NCBI GenBank assembly: GCA_002386585.1
Contig: DGIZ01000156.1
Coordinates: 1-64,000, forward strand
Length of the DNA: 64,000 nt
Reading direction: 5' to 3'
Source: Brevundimonas sp. UBA4609
GTDB taxonomy: Bacteria > Pseudomonadota > Alphaproteobacteria > Caulobacterales > Caulobacteraceae
Below, in pieces: positions 25,953 through 34,330 of the stretch. How positions within the stretch are numbered: position 1 is the first letter of the stretch; every line of letters begins with the position of its first letter. The translations under genes and the position numbers were made by a program. The notes under the pieces were generated by a model. It saw nothing but the letters and a program-made list of their open reading frames with translations. It was not told the DNA's origin and ran no database searches.

Positions 25953-26521
25953 TGCCGACCCGTTTTCCCCTGACGATCCGCCTGCTGCACTGGGGCATGG
26001 CGGTCCTGATCCTAGCCATGCTTTTCGTCGGCGTGGGTATGCTCTCGACCGCAGGGCCGGCCTATGCGGCCCTGCTCTCCCTGCATCGTCCGCTCGGCGC
26101 CGCCCTGTTCATTCTGGTCGTCATTCGCCTGACCATCCGCCTTCAGACCCGAGCGCCGCCCCTGCCCGAGGACATGCCCTCGCTCCAGAAGGCCGTGGCT
26201 AAGGGATCCCACGTCCTGCTGTATGCCGCGATGATCGCCATGCCCCTGATCGGTTGGGCCATGTTGTCGGCAGGCGGCTATCCGGTGAAGTTGGGGCCGA
26301 GCTTCTCCCTGCCGCCTCTGGTTCCGCAGGACCTGCAGTTGTTCGGGCTTCTGCGGACGGCGCACACTCTGACGGCCTTCGCCTTCTTCGCCCTGATCCT
26401 CGGTCACCTTTCGGCTGCTTTGATCCATGCCTTCATTCGGCGCGACGGGGTATTCTCGGCGATGGGTTTCGGAAGGTCCCGAGCAAAAAGTTCTCTATCG
26501 TCTTCCGAAGTGGATGGTTGA
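25952..26521 (+). CDS. Cytochrome b561 family membrane protein
   Basis: 189 residues starting at the ATG that shares its A with the catalase stop (TGATG). Four hydrophobic helices are evident, with haem-ligand histidines in TIRLLHWGM, LSLHRPLGA, KGSHVLLYA and RTAHTLTAF. Family members carry electrons from the quinone pool across the inner membrane; here the acceptor is likely the periplasmic mini-catalase. The last about 18 residues (after DGVFSAMGF) do not look like the family and run into a remnant of an SDR gene, so the natural C-terminus may have been changed by a deletion. Confidence 0.88.
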   Translation: MPTRFPLTIRLLHWGMAVLILAMLFVGVGMLSTAGPAYAALLSLHRPLGAALFILVVIRLTIRLQTRAPPLPEDMPSLQKAVAKGSHVLLYAAMIAMPLIGWAMLSAGGYPVKLGPSFSLPPLVPQDLQLFGLLRTAHTLTAFAFFALILGHLSAALIHAFIRRDGVFSAMGFGRSRAKSSLSSSEVDG

Positions 26522-26606
26522 ATGGTCTCCCTTGCGCCAAGGCTTTGGCGGTCGTCAGGCCGGAGCCCGAGGAGGCGCCCGTGACGATGATGTTTTGTTT
26601 GGACAT
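26522..26606 (-). pseudogene. Truncated short-chain dehydrogenase (first ~25 codons only)
   Basis: From an ATG at 26606, with AGGA at normal spacing, the frame reads MSKQNIIVTGASSGSGLTTA and KALAQ, the glycine-rich NAD(P)-binding start of an SDR. After about 25 residues similarity ends and the frame continues as nonsense antisense to the end of the cytochrome b gene. Start codon, ribosome site and nucleotide-binding loop survive, but the rest of the gene is gone. It lies directly downstream of an intact SDR gene on the same strand. Confidence 0.7.
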
Positions 26607-26671
26607 GATGAGCTTCCTTCTCGCGCTTCCCGGCACGCAAGGCTGGTTCACAGGGCGGGAGGGACGTCGGA

Positions 26672-27412
26672 TCAGATGATCCCGCCGTTGGCGCGCAGCG
26701 TCTGGCCATTGACCCAGGCGCCGTCCGGTCCGGCCAGGAAGGCGACAGCGACAGCGATGTCTTCGGGCCGCCCCAGGCGTTCAAGCGGGGCCATCTTCGA
26801 CAGGCGTTCGACCACCTCCGGCGGCTTGCCGTCCAGGAACAGCTTGGTCGCCGTGGGTCCGGGAGCGACGGCGTTGACGGTGATGTTCCGACCGCGCAGT
26901 TCCTTGGCCAGGATGCTGGTCATGGCCTCGACCGCCGCCTTGGTCGCCGCATAGACGCCGTAGGTCGGCTGCAGCAGGCCCGTGACGCTGGATGAGATAT
27001 TGATGATGCGGCCGCCTTCGCGCAGACGCCGCGAGGCCTCGCGCAGGGTATTGAAGGTCCCTTTCAGATTCACCGCGATCTGGCGGTCGAACAGGGCGTC
27101 GTCGCTTTCACCGATCGCCGCCAGGCGCATGACGCCCGCGTTGTTCACCAGCACGTCCACGCCGCCGAAGGCGGCTTCAGCCGTGTCGAACAGGCGGGCC
27201 ACGGCGGCCGTATCCGAAATATCGGCCCGAGCGGCGACAGCGCGGCCGCCGGCGGCTTCGATCCGGGCCGCCAGAGCCTCGGCCGGCTCGGTCCTGCCGG
27301 CGTAGTTGACGATGACGGTGAAGCCGTCCCGCGCCAGGCGTTCCGACACCGCCGCGCCGATGCCGCCCGCCGCGCCCGTGACGATGGCGACCTTGCCGCT
27401 GCTGTTGGCCAT
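26672..27412 (-). CDS. Short-chain dehydrogenase/reductase (SDR)
   Basis: 246 residues from the ATG at 27412, preceded by GAAGGA. Classical SDR features: TGAAGGIG (12-19) for NAD(P) binding, NNAG (90-93), Ser141/142 in NISSS, and the catalytic Tyr154-x3-Lys158 pair (YAATK). The C-terminus AWVNGQTLRANGGII is typical of FabG-like members. It is divergent from a LysR regulator 116 bp away, which probably controls it. The substrate is unknown; members reduce ketones or quinones or oxidise alcohols in the cytoplasm. Confidence 0.9.
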   Translation of the reverse strand: MANSSGKVAIVTGAAGGIGAAVSERLARDGFTVIVNYAGRTEPAEALAARIEAAGGRAVAARADISDTAAVARLFDTAEAAFGGVDVLVNNAGVMRLAAIGESDDALFDRQIAVNLKGTFNTLREASRRLREGGRIINISSSVTGLLQPTYGVYAATKAAVEAMTSILAKELRGRNITVNAVAPGPTATKLFLDGKPPEVVERLSKMAPLERLGRPEDIAVAVAFLAGPDGAWVNGQTLRANGGII

Positions 27413-27468
27413 GGGTCCTTCTCCTTGCTGTGTCCGCCAGCTGTCGGCGGCCGATAAGGAGAAGGTGC

Positions 27469-27485
27469 CTATTTCTCTCAGATAG
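27469..27485. promoter_or_regulatory. LysR-type box between SDR and LysR genes
   Basis: CTAT-N9-ATAG, which fits the T-N11-A form of LysR recognition sites. It lies within the 116-bp divergent intergenic region, and a wider pair GTGCCT (27465-27470)/AGGCAC (27492-27497) frames it. Probably the binding site of the regulator encoded at 27529. Confidence 0.45.
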
Positions 27486-27528
27486 ATAATCAGGCACAAA
27501 TCTACATCACTATTCGAAAGCACGAACA

Positions 27529-28476
27529 ATGGATCGGTTCGATGCGATGCGCGTCTTCACCCGGATCGTGGAGAGACGCAGCTTCACCCAGGCGGCCGAA
27601 GACCTGGGCCTGCCCCGCTCTTCCGTCACCGACGCAGTGAAGGGACTGGAGGCCCGGCTCGGCGTGCGCCTGCTCCAGCGGACGACACGCCATGTCAGCC
27701 CGACCCTGGACGGCGAGGCCTACTACCGCCGCTGCGTCGATCTGATCTCCGATGTGGAGGACGCCGAAGCCGGATTCACCGGAGCGAAGCCCGCCGGCCT
27801 CGTGCGGATCGACGTTCACGGCACCCAGGCGCGACACTTCCTGCTGCCCAGCCTGCCGAAATTTCTGGAAACCTACCCCGACCTACGCCTTCACATCGGC
27901 GAGGCGCACCAAGCCATGGACATGGTGCGCGAGGGGTTCGACTGCATGCTGCGGGCAGGAGAACTGACGGTCGACAGCTCGCTGATCCGCCGACGGCTGG
28001 CCACGCTTCAACGCGGCACCTTCGCCAGCCCGGATTACATCCGATGTTTCGGTCTGCCCCAGACGCCCGACGATCTCGAAGGGGGCGGCCACCGCATGAT
28101 CGGCTACTACGCCCCCGACGCGCCCGAGATCGCGCCGTTCGACTTCACCGTCGACGGCAAGCATCGAAAGATGATGCTGCCCGCTGCGATCACCGTGAGC
28201 GGCCCGGAAACCAACGTGGCTTCCGCCTGTCTTGGCCTCGGACTTATCCAGGTGCCGCGGTATCGCGTGGAGGCCGATATCGCAGCCGGGGTTCTGATTG
28301 AGGTCCTGGCGGATTATCCGCCCGCTCCCCTGCCGGTCCACGTCCTCTATTCACACACACGCCAGCTTTCGCCGCGTTTGCGCGTCGTTATCGAGTGGAT
28401 GGCGGAACAGTTTAAAGAGGACGACCTAGCTCCCTCCCCCTTAAGGCTGCTCCGGCAATCTGAAGTGAAGACCTGA
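27529..28476 (+). CDS. LysR-type transcriptional regulator, divergent from the SDR gene
   Basis: 315 residues. The N-terminal helix-turn-helix reads MDRFDAMRVFTRIVERRSF, AAEDLGLPRSSVTDAVKGLE and RLLQRTTRHVSPT, typical of the subgroup that regulates adjacent dehydrogenase genes. The effector domain runs from about residue 90 (GLVRIDVHG) and includes CLGLGLIQVPRYRVE. By context it controls the SDR gene at 26672, and the co-inducer is unknown. Confidence 0.9.
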   Translation: MDRFDAMRVFTRIVERRSFTQAAEDLGLPRSSVTDAVKGLEARLGVRLLQRTTRHVSPTLDGEAYYRRCVDLISDVEDAEAGFTGAKPAGLVRIDVHGTQARHFLLPSLPKFLETYPDLRLHIGEAHQAMDMVREGFDCMLRAGELTVDSSLIRRRLATLQRGTFASPDYIRCFGLPQTPDDLEGGGHRMIGYYAPDAPEIAPFDFTVDGKHRKMMLPAAITVSGPETNVASACLGLGLIQVPRYRVEADIAAGVLIEVLADYPPAPLPVHVLYSHTRQLSPRLRVVIEWMAEQFKEDDLAPSPLRLLRQSEVKT

Positions 28477-28922
28477 GGGACGGTGCTGGTCCATCGAGAT
28501 GCGCCGCACTCCGGTTCAGCACCCAGGCGTCGGAAAACGGGAATGTCCGGCGCGCGCCGAGCAGTTTTTCAGCGGCCTTGACCTGCGCACTTCATTGTCG
28601 CAATGCAACTTAAAAATCGGCACCATAATCCATATTATGACCAAAAATAGGATAAATTTTTCTATTTGTCGCCAAACCACCGAGATCAGTAAAAATTCTT
28701 TTGCCAAGTGAGCTGTCGCATCCTTTAATGCGCAGATGCAAAAAACGGGATCATTCCACCCAGTTGTGTTCCGCAGCGAACCGCCGTGGCTGGGGGAGCA
28801 GCGCGCACGCGCTTTCGCGGAGATCACGCTAGAATCGACCGCCAACGAGGCCGCTCAAGCCTGCGTCAGGCCCGCCCAGCCCGCCTGACATCATTCTTCC
28901 CGCGTCTTCTCCCGAGACCCTC
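28477..28922. other. Gene-free region upstream of the ammonium transporter
   Basis: 446 bases without a credible gene. Bases 28600-28700 are markedly AT-rich compared with flanking DNA and probably hold the amt promoter. I looked for NtrC (TGCAC-N5-GTGCA-like) and sigma-54 (GG-N10-GC) elements and saw no convincing one. Confidence 0.45.
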
Positions 28923-30248
28923 ATGACCTCACAGACGATTTCCAAGGCCGCAGCATTCTGTTGCGGCCTTTTCGCCGTTGCGCTTTCGGCGCCAGCCCTG
29001 GCGGCCGCGCCGCGCCTTCTGGAACACCAGGTCCCCTTGGCGCTGGACGGCTCGGGCACAGCCTGGATTCTCACATCGACGGCCCTGGTGCTCATGATGA
29101 CGCTGCCGGGCTTGGCCCTCTTCTACGGCGGCATGGTTCGGAAAAAAAACCTGATCGCCACCATCGCTCATTCCACGGCGGCCATGGCGATCGTCACCGT
29201 CCTATGGTTCGTCGCCGGCTACGCCCTGTCGTTCGGCACGATCAACGGCGCGGCCAACAACTTCGTGGGAGGGCTTCAAGCCTTGTTTCTCAACGGGGTG
29301 GGAACCCACACCGCCCACGCCCTGACCCCGGGCCTGCCCGAGTTTCTGTGGACCGGCTATCAACTGACCTTCGCCATCATTACTCCGGCCCTGATCGCGG
29401 GAGCCTTCGCCGAGCGCATCAAATTCTCGGCCAGCGTGCTGTTCTTCACCCTGTGGCACCTGATCGTCTACGCGCCGATCTGCCATCAGGTCTGGGGTGG
29501 CGGCTGGATGGGAGAACTGGGCGTGCTCGACTTCGCGGGCGGCGCCGTCGTTCACGTCAACGCCGGGGTGGCCGGCTTGGTCTGCGCCGTCGTACTCGGC
29601 CCGCGACACGGCTGGGGCCGAGACAACATGGCCCCTCATAACCTGGCCTTCACCGCCATCGGCACCGGACTGCTGTTTGTCGGTTGGATGGGTTTCAACG
29701 GCGGCTCGGCCGCGGGCGCCAATGAGATCGCCGCCGTCGCCGTCTTCAACACCCTGCTGGCTCCCGCAGCCGCCGCCGTCGGCTGGATTACGGTGGAGTG
29801 GACATTGAAGAAGAAACCAACTCTTCTGGGTCTGCTGACCGGCGTCGTGGCCGGCTTGGTCGCCATCACCCCCGCCGCCGGCTTCGTCGACGCTAAGGGC
29901 GCCTTCCTGATCGGCCTGATCTCAGGTCCGATCGCCTATGCTGGCGCAGTCTGGCTCAAGCATAAGCTCAAATATGACGACAGCCTGGACGCCTTCGGGG
30001 TGCATGGCGTCGCGGGAATTGCGGGAGCCCTGCTGACCGGCGTCTTCGCCAATGCCGCCATCAATCCGGCCGCCGAAGGGGCCACCGTCCTGAAACAGGC
30101 CATCGGCCTGAGCGGCGCCATGGTCTGGAGCGCAGCGGGCACCTTCATGGTGCTCATGATCTGCAAATATACAGTCGGCCTCAGGGTCCAGACGGAGGCC
30201 GAGATCGAGGGCCTCGACTACAGCGAGCATGGTGAAGCCCTACCCTAG
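28923..30248 (+). CDS. amtB: Ammonium transporter (Amt family)
   Basis: 441 residues with a probable cleaved signal peptide (ending ALAAAP) and 11 hydrophobic helices. The two pore histidines are present: His211 in AGGAVVHVNAGVAGL and His361 in AFGVHGVAGIAG. Other signatures are LALFYGGMVRKKN and FNGGSAAGANE. It conducts ammonium/ammonia across the inner membrane. Most proteobacterial amtB genes are preceded by glnK, encoding the PII protein that gates the channel; none is adjacent here, so control by a PII protein encoded elsewhere is assumed. Confidence 0.93.
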   Translation: MTSQTISKAAAFCCGLFAVALSAPALAAAPRLLEHQVPLALDGSGTAWILTSTALVLMMTLPGLALFYGGMVRKKNLIATIAHSTAAMAIVTVLWFVAGYALSFGTINGAANNFVGGLQALFLNGVGTHTAHALTPGLPEFLWTGYQLTFAIITPALIAGAFAERIKFSASVLFFTLWHLIVYAPICHQVWGGGWMGELGVLDFAGGAVVHVNAGVAGLVCAVVLGPRHGWGRDNMAPHNLAFTAIGTGLLFVGWMGFNGGSAAGANEIAAVAVFNTLLAPAAAAVGWITVEWTLKKKPTLLGLLTGVVAGLVAITPAAGFVDAKGAFLIGLISGPIAYAGAVWLKHKLKYDDSLDAFGVHGVAGIAGALLTGVFANAAINPAAEGATVLKQAIGLSGAMVWSAAGTFMVLMICKYTVGLRVQTEAEIEGLDYSEHGEALP

Positions 30249-30486
30249 CTCAACTGCAAACCGCCGATTCCGCCTTTTTTCCGCGTCGACAAGCATAGCA
30301 GGCAAAGTCAAAAAATGAGCGCCGGGAGCGAGGCCAGTCTAGCAAACATACTCGCGCCCGACGGGCGCTTATGATGCGCTTTATACCCTTGCCGAAAGAG
30401 ACGTGCGGATCAGCACGAGCGCAAGCACTCGTATCAGTCAGGTTGGCGCCAAGAGCGGTCATCGGCATACGGCCCGATAACGGATC

Positions 30487-31383
30487 TCATGGCCCGCGAT
30501 GCCGCAGGGCGTCGACGATGATCTGGAAGGCCAGAAGGTTCTGGCGGCGGCTGGGATAGTAGAGGAAATAGCCGTCGAAGGGCGGCGACCAATCGTCCAG
30601 CACAAGTTCCAGCGCGCCCGCGGCTAGGGGCGCCTCCACCATGCTGTCGGGCACATAGGCGATGCCGAAGCCGCTGACCGCCGCATCGACCATGGCGAAG
30701 GAGTTGTTGAAGGTCAGTTGGCCGTCGACGCGGACCCGCAGCTCCTTGCCGTCCTTCTCGAACTCCCAGGCGTAGAGGCCGCCGGCGCTTTCCTGACGCG
30801 TGTTGATGCAGCGGTGGCGGACCAGATCCTGCGGGTGCTGGGGCCGTCCGTGGGCAGCCAAGTAGTCGGGTGAGGCCACGGCGATCAAACGCCAGTCCGG
30901 GCCAATGCGGACGGCGATCATATCCTTCTCGACGCTTTCGCCGAGACGGACGCCGGCGTCGTAGCCCTCCTCGACGATATTGCGAAAACTGCTGTCCAGC
31001 AGCAGTTCGACGCTGATGTCGGGATAGGCGGCGAGCACCGGCTTCAGCTTGGGCCAGACCACCGTATCCAGCGCATGATCGGACAGGGTCAGTCGGATCG
31101 AGCCGGACGGCTTGTCGCGAAACGCCGTCAGGGCAGCGATCTCTTCCTCGATCTCGGTCATGCGCGGGGCGATGGTCTGCAGCAGCCGCTCGCCCGCGAC
31201 GGTCGTGGCCACGTTGCGCGTGGTTCGGGTCAGTAGGCGGATGCCCATGCGGGCCTCAAGTTGCTTGATCGCATGGCTGAGCGTCGACTGCGCCACGCCC
31301 AGCCGGGCCGCCGCCTTGGTGAAGCTGCGCTCCTCGGCCACCGCCTGAAACCAGGTCAGTTGGTTGAAGTCGGTTCGCTCCAT
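30487..31383 (-). CDS. LysR-type transcriptional regulator of the MFS/hydrolase/cupin/ADH operon
   Basis: 298 residues from the ATG at 31383 (GAGGAGA upstream). The helix-turn-helix (FNQLTWFQAVAEERSFTKAA, ARLGVAQSTLSHAIKQLEAR, MGIRLLTRTTRNVATT) and effector domain (SIRLTLSDHALDTVVWPKL) are of the type that often sits divergent from MFS and oxidoreductase genes. An inverted repeat in the 107-bp gap to the MFS gene is a good operator candidate. Confidence 0.9.
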   Translation of the reverse strand: MERTDFNQLTWFQAVAEERSFTKAAARLGVAQSTLSHAIKQLEARMGIRLLTRTTRNVATTVAGERLLQTIAPRMTEIEEEIAALTAFRDKPSGSIRLTLSDHALDTVVWPKLKPVLAAYPDISVELLLDSSFRNIVEEGYDAGVRLGESVEKDMIAVRIGPDWRLIAVASPDYLAAHGRPQHPQDLVRHRCINTRQESAGGLYAWEFEKDGKELRVRVDGQLTFNNSFAMVDAAVSGFGIAYVPDSMVEAPLAAGALELVLDDWSPPFDGYFLYYPSRRQNLLAFQIIVDALRHRGP

Positions 31384-31427
31384 GCGCCGTCTCCTCATCG
31401 TCGTCGTGGCAGATTATTCGATCTGGT

Positions 31428-31460
31428 CGATTAGTTCATGCCAATTAGGGCGACTAATCG
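31428..31460. promoter_or_regulatory. Inverted repeat operator between LysR and MFS genes
   Basis: CGATTAGT (31428-31435) and its exact reverse complement ACTAATCG (31453-31460) are separated by 17 bases, between the divergent LysR and MFS starts. It probably binds the adjacent LysR regulator and overlaps one of the two promoters. Confidence 0.5.
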
Positions 31461-31490
31461 CTTTGTGTGGCCGGCGCTAGAAGACCGGCC

Positions 31491-32681
31491 ATGACCCAAG
31501 CCGCCTTCCCTGCCGACACCACTCTCCAACCCGCCGCCGCCTGGGGCGCCGTCCTGTCGATGGCCCTGTGCGTGGCCATGCTGATCGCCTCGGAGTTCAT
31601 GCCCGTCAGCCTGTTGACGCCGATGGCCGAGGGGCTGGGCGCGACCCAGGGCCAGACCGGACAGGCCATTTCGATCAGCGGCCTGTTCGCGGTGGCGGCC
31701 AGCCTGTTGATCAGCACAGTCGCGGGAAAGCTGAACCGGAAATGGGTTCTGGTGGCCATGACAGGCCTGATGCTGGTGTCGCTGGTGTTGGTCGCGGCCG
31801 CCCCGAACTTCGTCGTCCTGATGATCGGCCGCGCCCTACTGGGCCTGTGCATCGGCGGCTTCTGGGCCCTGGCGACGGCCGTCATCATGCGGCTGGTCCC
31901 CGAGGCCGACGTGCCGCGCGCCCTGGCCCTGATGTATGGCGGTCAGGCTATCGCCGCCGCCTTCGCCGCCCCGATCGGCAGCTACCTCGGCGACCTGATC
32001 GGCTGGCGCGCGGTCTTCTGGGCGCTGACGCCCATCGTAGCCGTCAACCTGATCTGGCACGTCGTCGCCCTACCCTCCCTGCCCGCCCGTCAACGGCAGG
32101 ATTTCCGCACCATGTTCGGCCTGCTGAAGCGCCCCCACTTCCTGACCGGTCTCATCGCCGCCATGCTGTCCTGGGGTTCGGCCTTCACCATGTTCACCTA
32201 TCTGCGTCCCTTTCTGGAGGGGGTGACGGGGGCGAGCGTGACGGTGCTGTCGGTTCTGCTGCTGGCGCTGGGCTGCGCCGGCTTCGTCGGCACATGGGCC
32301 TGCGGTCGTTTCCTGAAAGGCGATGTCGCGCCCGTGTTGAGGCTGCCCGCCCTGGTCATGGGCGCCTGCACCCTGGGGCTCGTCGTCCTGGGCGCCTCGC
32401 CGATCGCAGCAGGTCTGTTCCTGGCTGTGTGGGGAGCGATGAACACCGCCATCTCGGTGATCTGGATGACCTGGATGTCCCAGAACGTCGATGACGCCCC
32501 CGAAGCCGCCGGCAGCTTGATGGTCGCCGCCATCCAGACCTCCATTCTGCTGGGAGCCGTCGTCGGCGGCCTGCTGCTGGACGGCCTTTCGATCCAGGCG
32601 ACCTTCATCGGCAGCGTCATCCTGGCCGGGGCGGCAGTGCTGTTGGTCGGCAACGGCCGCAGCCTGCTGAAACCCCAATGA
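31491..32681 (+). CDS. MFS transporter (DHA1/AraJ-like efflux type)
   Basis: 396 residues from the ATG at 31491. Twelve hydrophobic helices are visible, with SEFMPVSLLTPMAEGLGATQ in helix 1 and loop, KLNRKWVLVAMTGLML (loop 2-3) and RALLGLCIGGFWALATAVIM in helix 4, a pattern of the sugar/drug efflux AraJ-like group. It is the first gene of a rightward operon with a Tat-exported hydrolase, a cupin and an alcohol dehydrogenase. It probably exports a toxic small molecule or a product of these enzymes (inference). Confidence 0.88.
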   Translation: MTQAAFPADTTLQPAAAWGAVLSMALCVAMLIASEFMPVSLLTPMAEGLGATQGQTGQAISISGLFAVAASLLISTVAGKLNRKWVLVAMTGLMLVSLVLVAAAPNFVVLMIGRALLGLCIGGFWALATAVIMRLVPEADVPRALALMYGGQAIAAAFAAPIGSYLGDLIGWRAVFWALTPIVAVNLIWHVVALPSLPARQRQDFRTMFGLLKRPHFLTGLIAAMLSWGSAFTMFTYLRPFLEGVTGASVTVLSVLLLALGCAGFVGTWACGRFLKGDVAPVLRLPALVMGACTLGLVVLGASPIAAGLFLAVWGAMNTAISVIWMTWMSQNVDDAPEAAGSLMVAAIQTSILLGAVVGGLLLDGLSIQATFIGSVILAGAAVLLVGNGRSLLKPQ

Positions 32682-32704
32682 CCGACACGAACGAGGAGAG
32701 AACC

Positions 32705-33808
32705 ATGACCCCCTCTGACACGATCCTTCCGGCCCGCCGCGTGGGGCGTCGCGACCTGATGAAGCTGACCGGCGTCGGCGCCGCCGCTCTGGCCGCCGGA
32801 TCCTTCCTCAATATTTCCAATGCGAAGGCCCAGACCATGGAGACAAAACCCATGACGAACGATTGGGACAAGACCTTCCCCAGAAGCCGCAACGTCGACC
32901 ATCACAAGGTCACGTTCAGGAACCGCTATGGCCTGATCCTGGCGGGCGATCTCTACCTGCCCAAGACCCGCACGGACCTTCCCCTGGCCGCGCTGGTGGT
33001 CAGCGGGCCATTCGGCGCGGTGAAGGAGCAGGCCTCGGGCCTCTATGCTCAGACCATGGCCGAGCGCGGCTTCGCCACCCTGGCCTTCGATCCGTCCTTC
33101 ACGGGTGAAAGCAGCGGCGAGCCGCGCAACGTCGCCTCGCCCGACATCAACACCGAGGACTTCAGCGCGGCGGTCGACTTCCTCGGCCTGCATCCCTCCG
33201 TCGATCGCGAGCGGATCGGCGTCATCGGCATCTGCGGCTGGGGCGGCATGGCCCTGAACGCCGTCGCCGTGGACAAGCGGGTCAAGGCCGTCGTCGCCAG
33301 CACCATGTATGACATGACCCGCGTCATGTCCCGAGGCTACAATGACAGCGTCACGCCCGAACAGCGCACGCAGACGCTGGAGCAACTGGGCCGCCAGCGC
33401 TGGGACGACGCCGCGGCTGGAACCCCGGCCTACCAAGCGCCCTATAACGTGCTGCGAGGCGACGAGCCGCAGTTCATGGCGGACTACGCCGACTACTACA
33501 TGACGCCGCGCGGCTATCATCCCCGGGCCGTCAACTCCGGCAATGCCTGGACGCAGACCAACGCCCTGTCCTTCATGAACATGCCGCTGCTGACCTACAT
33601 CAGGGAGATCGCGCCGCGCCCGGTCCTGCTGATTCACGGCGAGAAGGCCCACTCGCGCTACTTCAGCGAGACCGCCTATGCGGCGGCGGCCGAACCCAAG
33701 GAGTTGATGATCATTCCCGGCGCCAGCCACGTCGACCTCTATGACCGCCTGGATGTGATCCCGTTCGACCGCCTGACCCAATTCTTCCGTCAGGCGTTTT
33801 CGTCGTGA
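32705..33808 (+). CDS. Tat-exported alpha/beta hydrolase with Cys nucleophile
   Basis: 367 residues from the ATG at 32705, which has a strong GAGGAGAG site; an earlier ATG at 32678 overlaps the MFS stop. A twin-arginine signal (ARRVGRRDLMKLTGVGAAAL) is followed by an alpha/beta hydrolase fold. The nucleophile elbow is GICGWGG with Cys177 in place of the usual Ser, as in dienelactone hydrolases, and the His is in IIPGASHVDLYD. The Asp is probably in PRPVLLIHGEKAHS. It should act in the periplasm on an ester, lactone or similar bond. It is followed with a 4-bp overlap by the cupin gene. Confidence 0.85.
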   Translation: MTPSDTILPARRVGRRDLMKLTGVGAAALAAGSFLNISNAKAQTMETKPMTNDWDKTFPRSRNVDHHKVTFRNRYGLILAGDLYLPKTRTDLPLAALVVSGPFGAVKEQASGLYAQTMAERGFATLAFDPSFTGESSGEPRNVASPDINTEDFSAAVDFLGLHPSVDRERIGVIGICGWGGMALNAVAVDKRVKAVVASTMYDMTRVMSRGYNDSVTPEQRTQTLEQLGRQRWDDAAAGTPAYQAPYNVLRGDEPQFMADYADYYMTPRGYHPRAVNSGNAWTQTNALSFMNMPLLTYIREIAPRPVLLIHGEKAHSRYFSETAYAAAAEPKELMIIPGASHVDLYDRLDVIPFDRLTQFFRQAFSS

Positions 33809-34299
33809 GCCGTCGCGCCTCGGCCGTCATGGCCGCCGCATGTAGCCTCGCCGCCTCTCCCGCCCTCGCTCAGGAAAGCACGCCCGTTATGGACATCACC
33901 CGTAAGGCCGACATGCAGACGGCCGAGGGGCCGGCGGAATACTTCACCCGCCGAGCCACGATCACCGGACAGTTCCAGCGCCCGGCGCCGTCCCGCATCA
34001 GCGGCGCCCTGGTGCGGTTCGAGCCCGGAGCCCGCACGGCCTGGCACACCCATCCGCTGGGCCAGACCCTGATCGTCACCGAGGGCGTGGGCTGGACCCA
34101 GATCGAAGGCGGACCGAAGCTGGAGTTCCATGCTGGCGACATCCTGTGGTGCCCCGCCGAGCACAAGCACTGGCATGGCGCGACCCCGCATGGGGCGATG
34201 GCCCATTACGCGATCCAGGAAAGCCTGAACGGCTCACCCGTCACCTGGATGGAACACGTTACTGACGAGGAATACCTCGCCCCTGTCAAAGCCGACTGA
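33805..34299 (+). CDS. Secreted cupin-domain protein
   Basis: 164 residues from a GTG at 33805 that overlaps the hydrolase stop by 4 bp. A signal peptide (ending ALAQ) precedes one cupin barrel. Motif 1 is AWHTHPLGQTLIVTEG with metal ligands His81, His83 and Gln87; motif 2 is DILWCPAEHKHWHGA with His residues 120-124. This is like the small cupins related to bacterial hydroxynitrile lyases, but the activity cannot be fixed from sequence. Translational coupling to the hydrolase suggests joint action in the periplasm. Confidence 0.87.
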   Translation: MSRRASAVMAAACSLAASPALAQESTPVMDITRKADMQTAEGPAEYFTRRATITGQFQRPAPSRISGALVRFEPGARTAWHTHPLGQTLIVTEGVGWTQIEGGPKLEFHAGDILWCPAEHKHWHGATPHGAMAHYAIQESLNGSPVTWMEHVTDEEYLAPVKAD

Positions 34300-34330
34300 T
34301 CCAACCCCTCGTCTCCCAGAGAACCCAACG

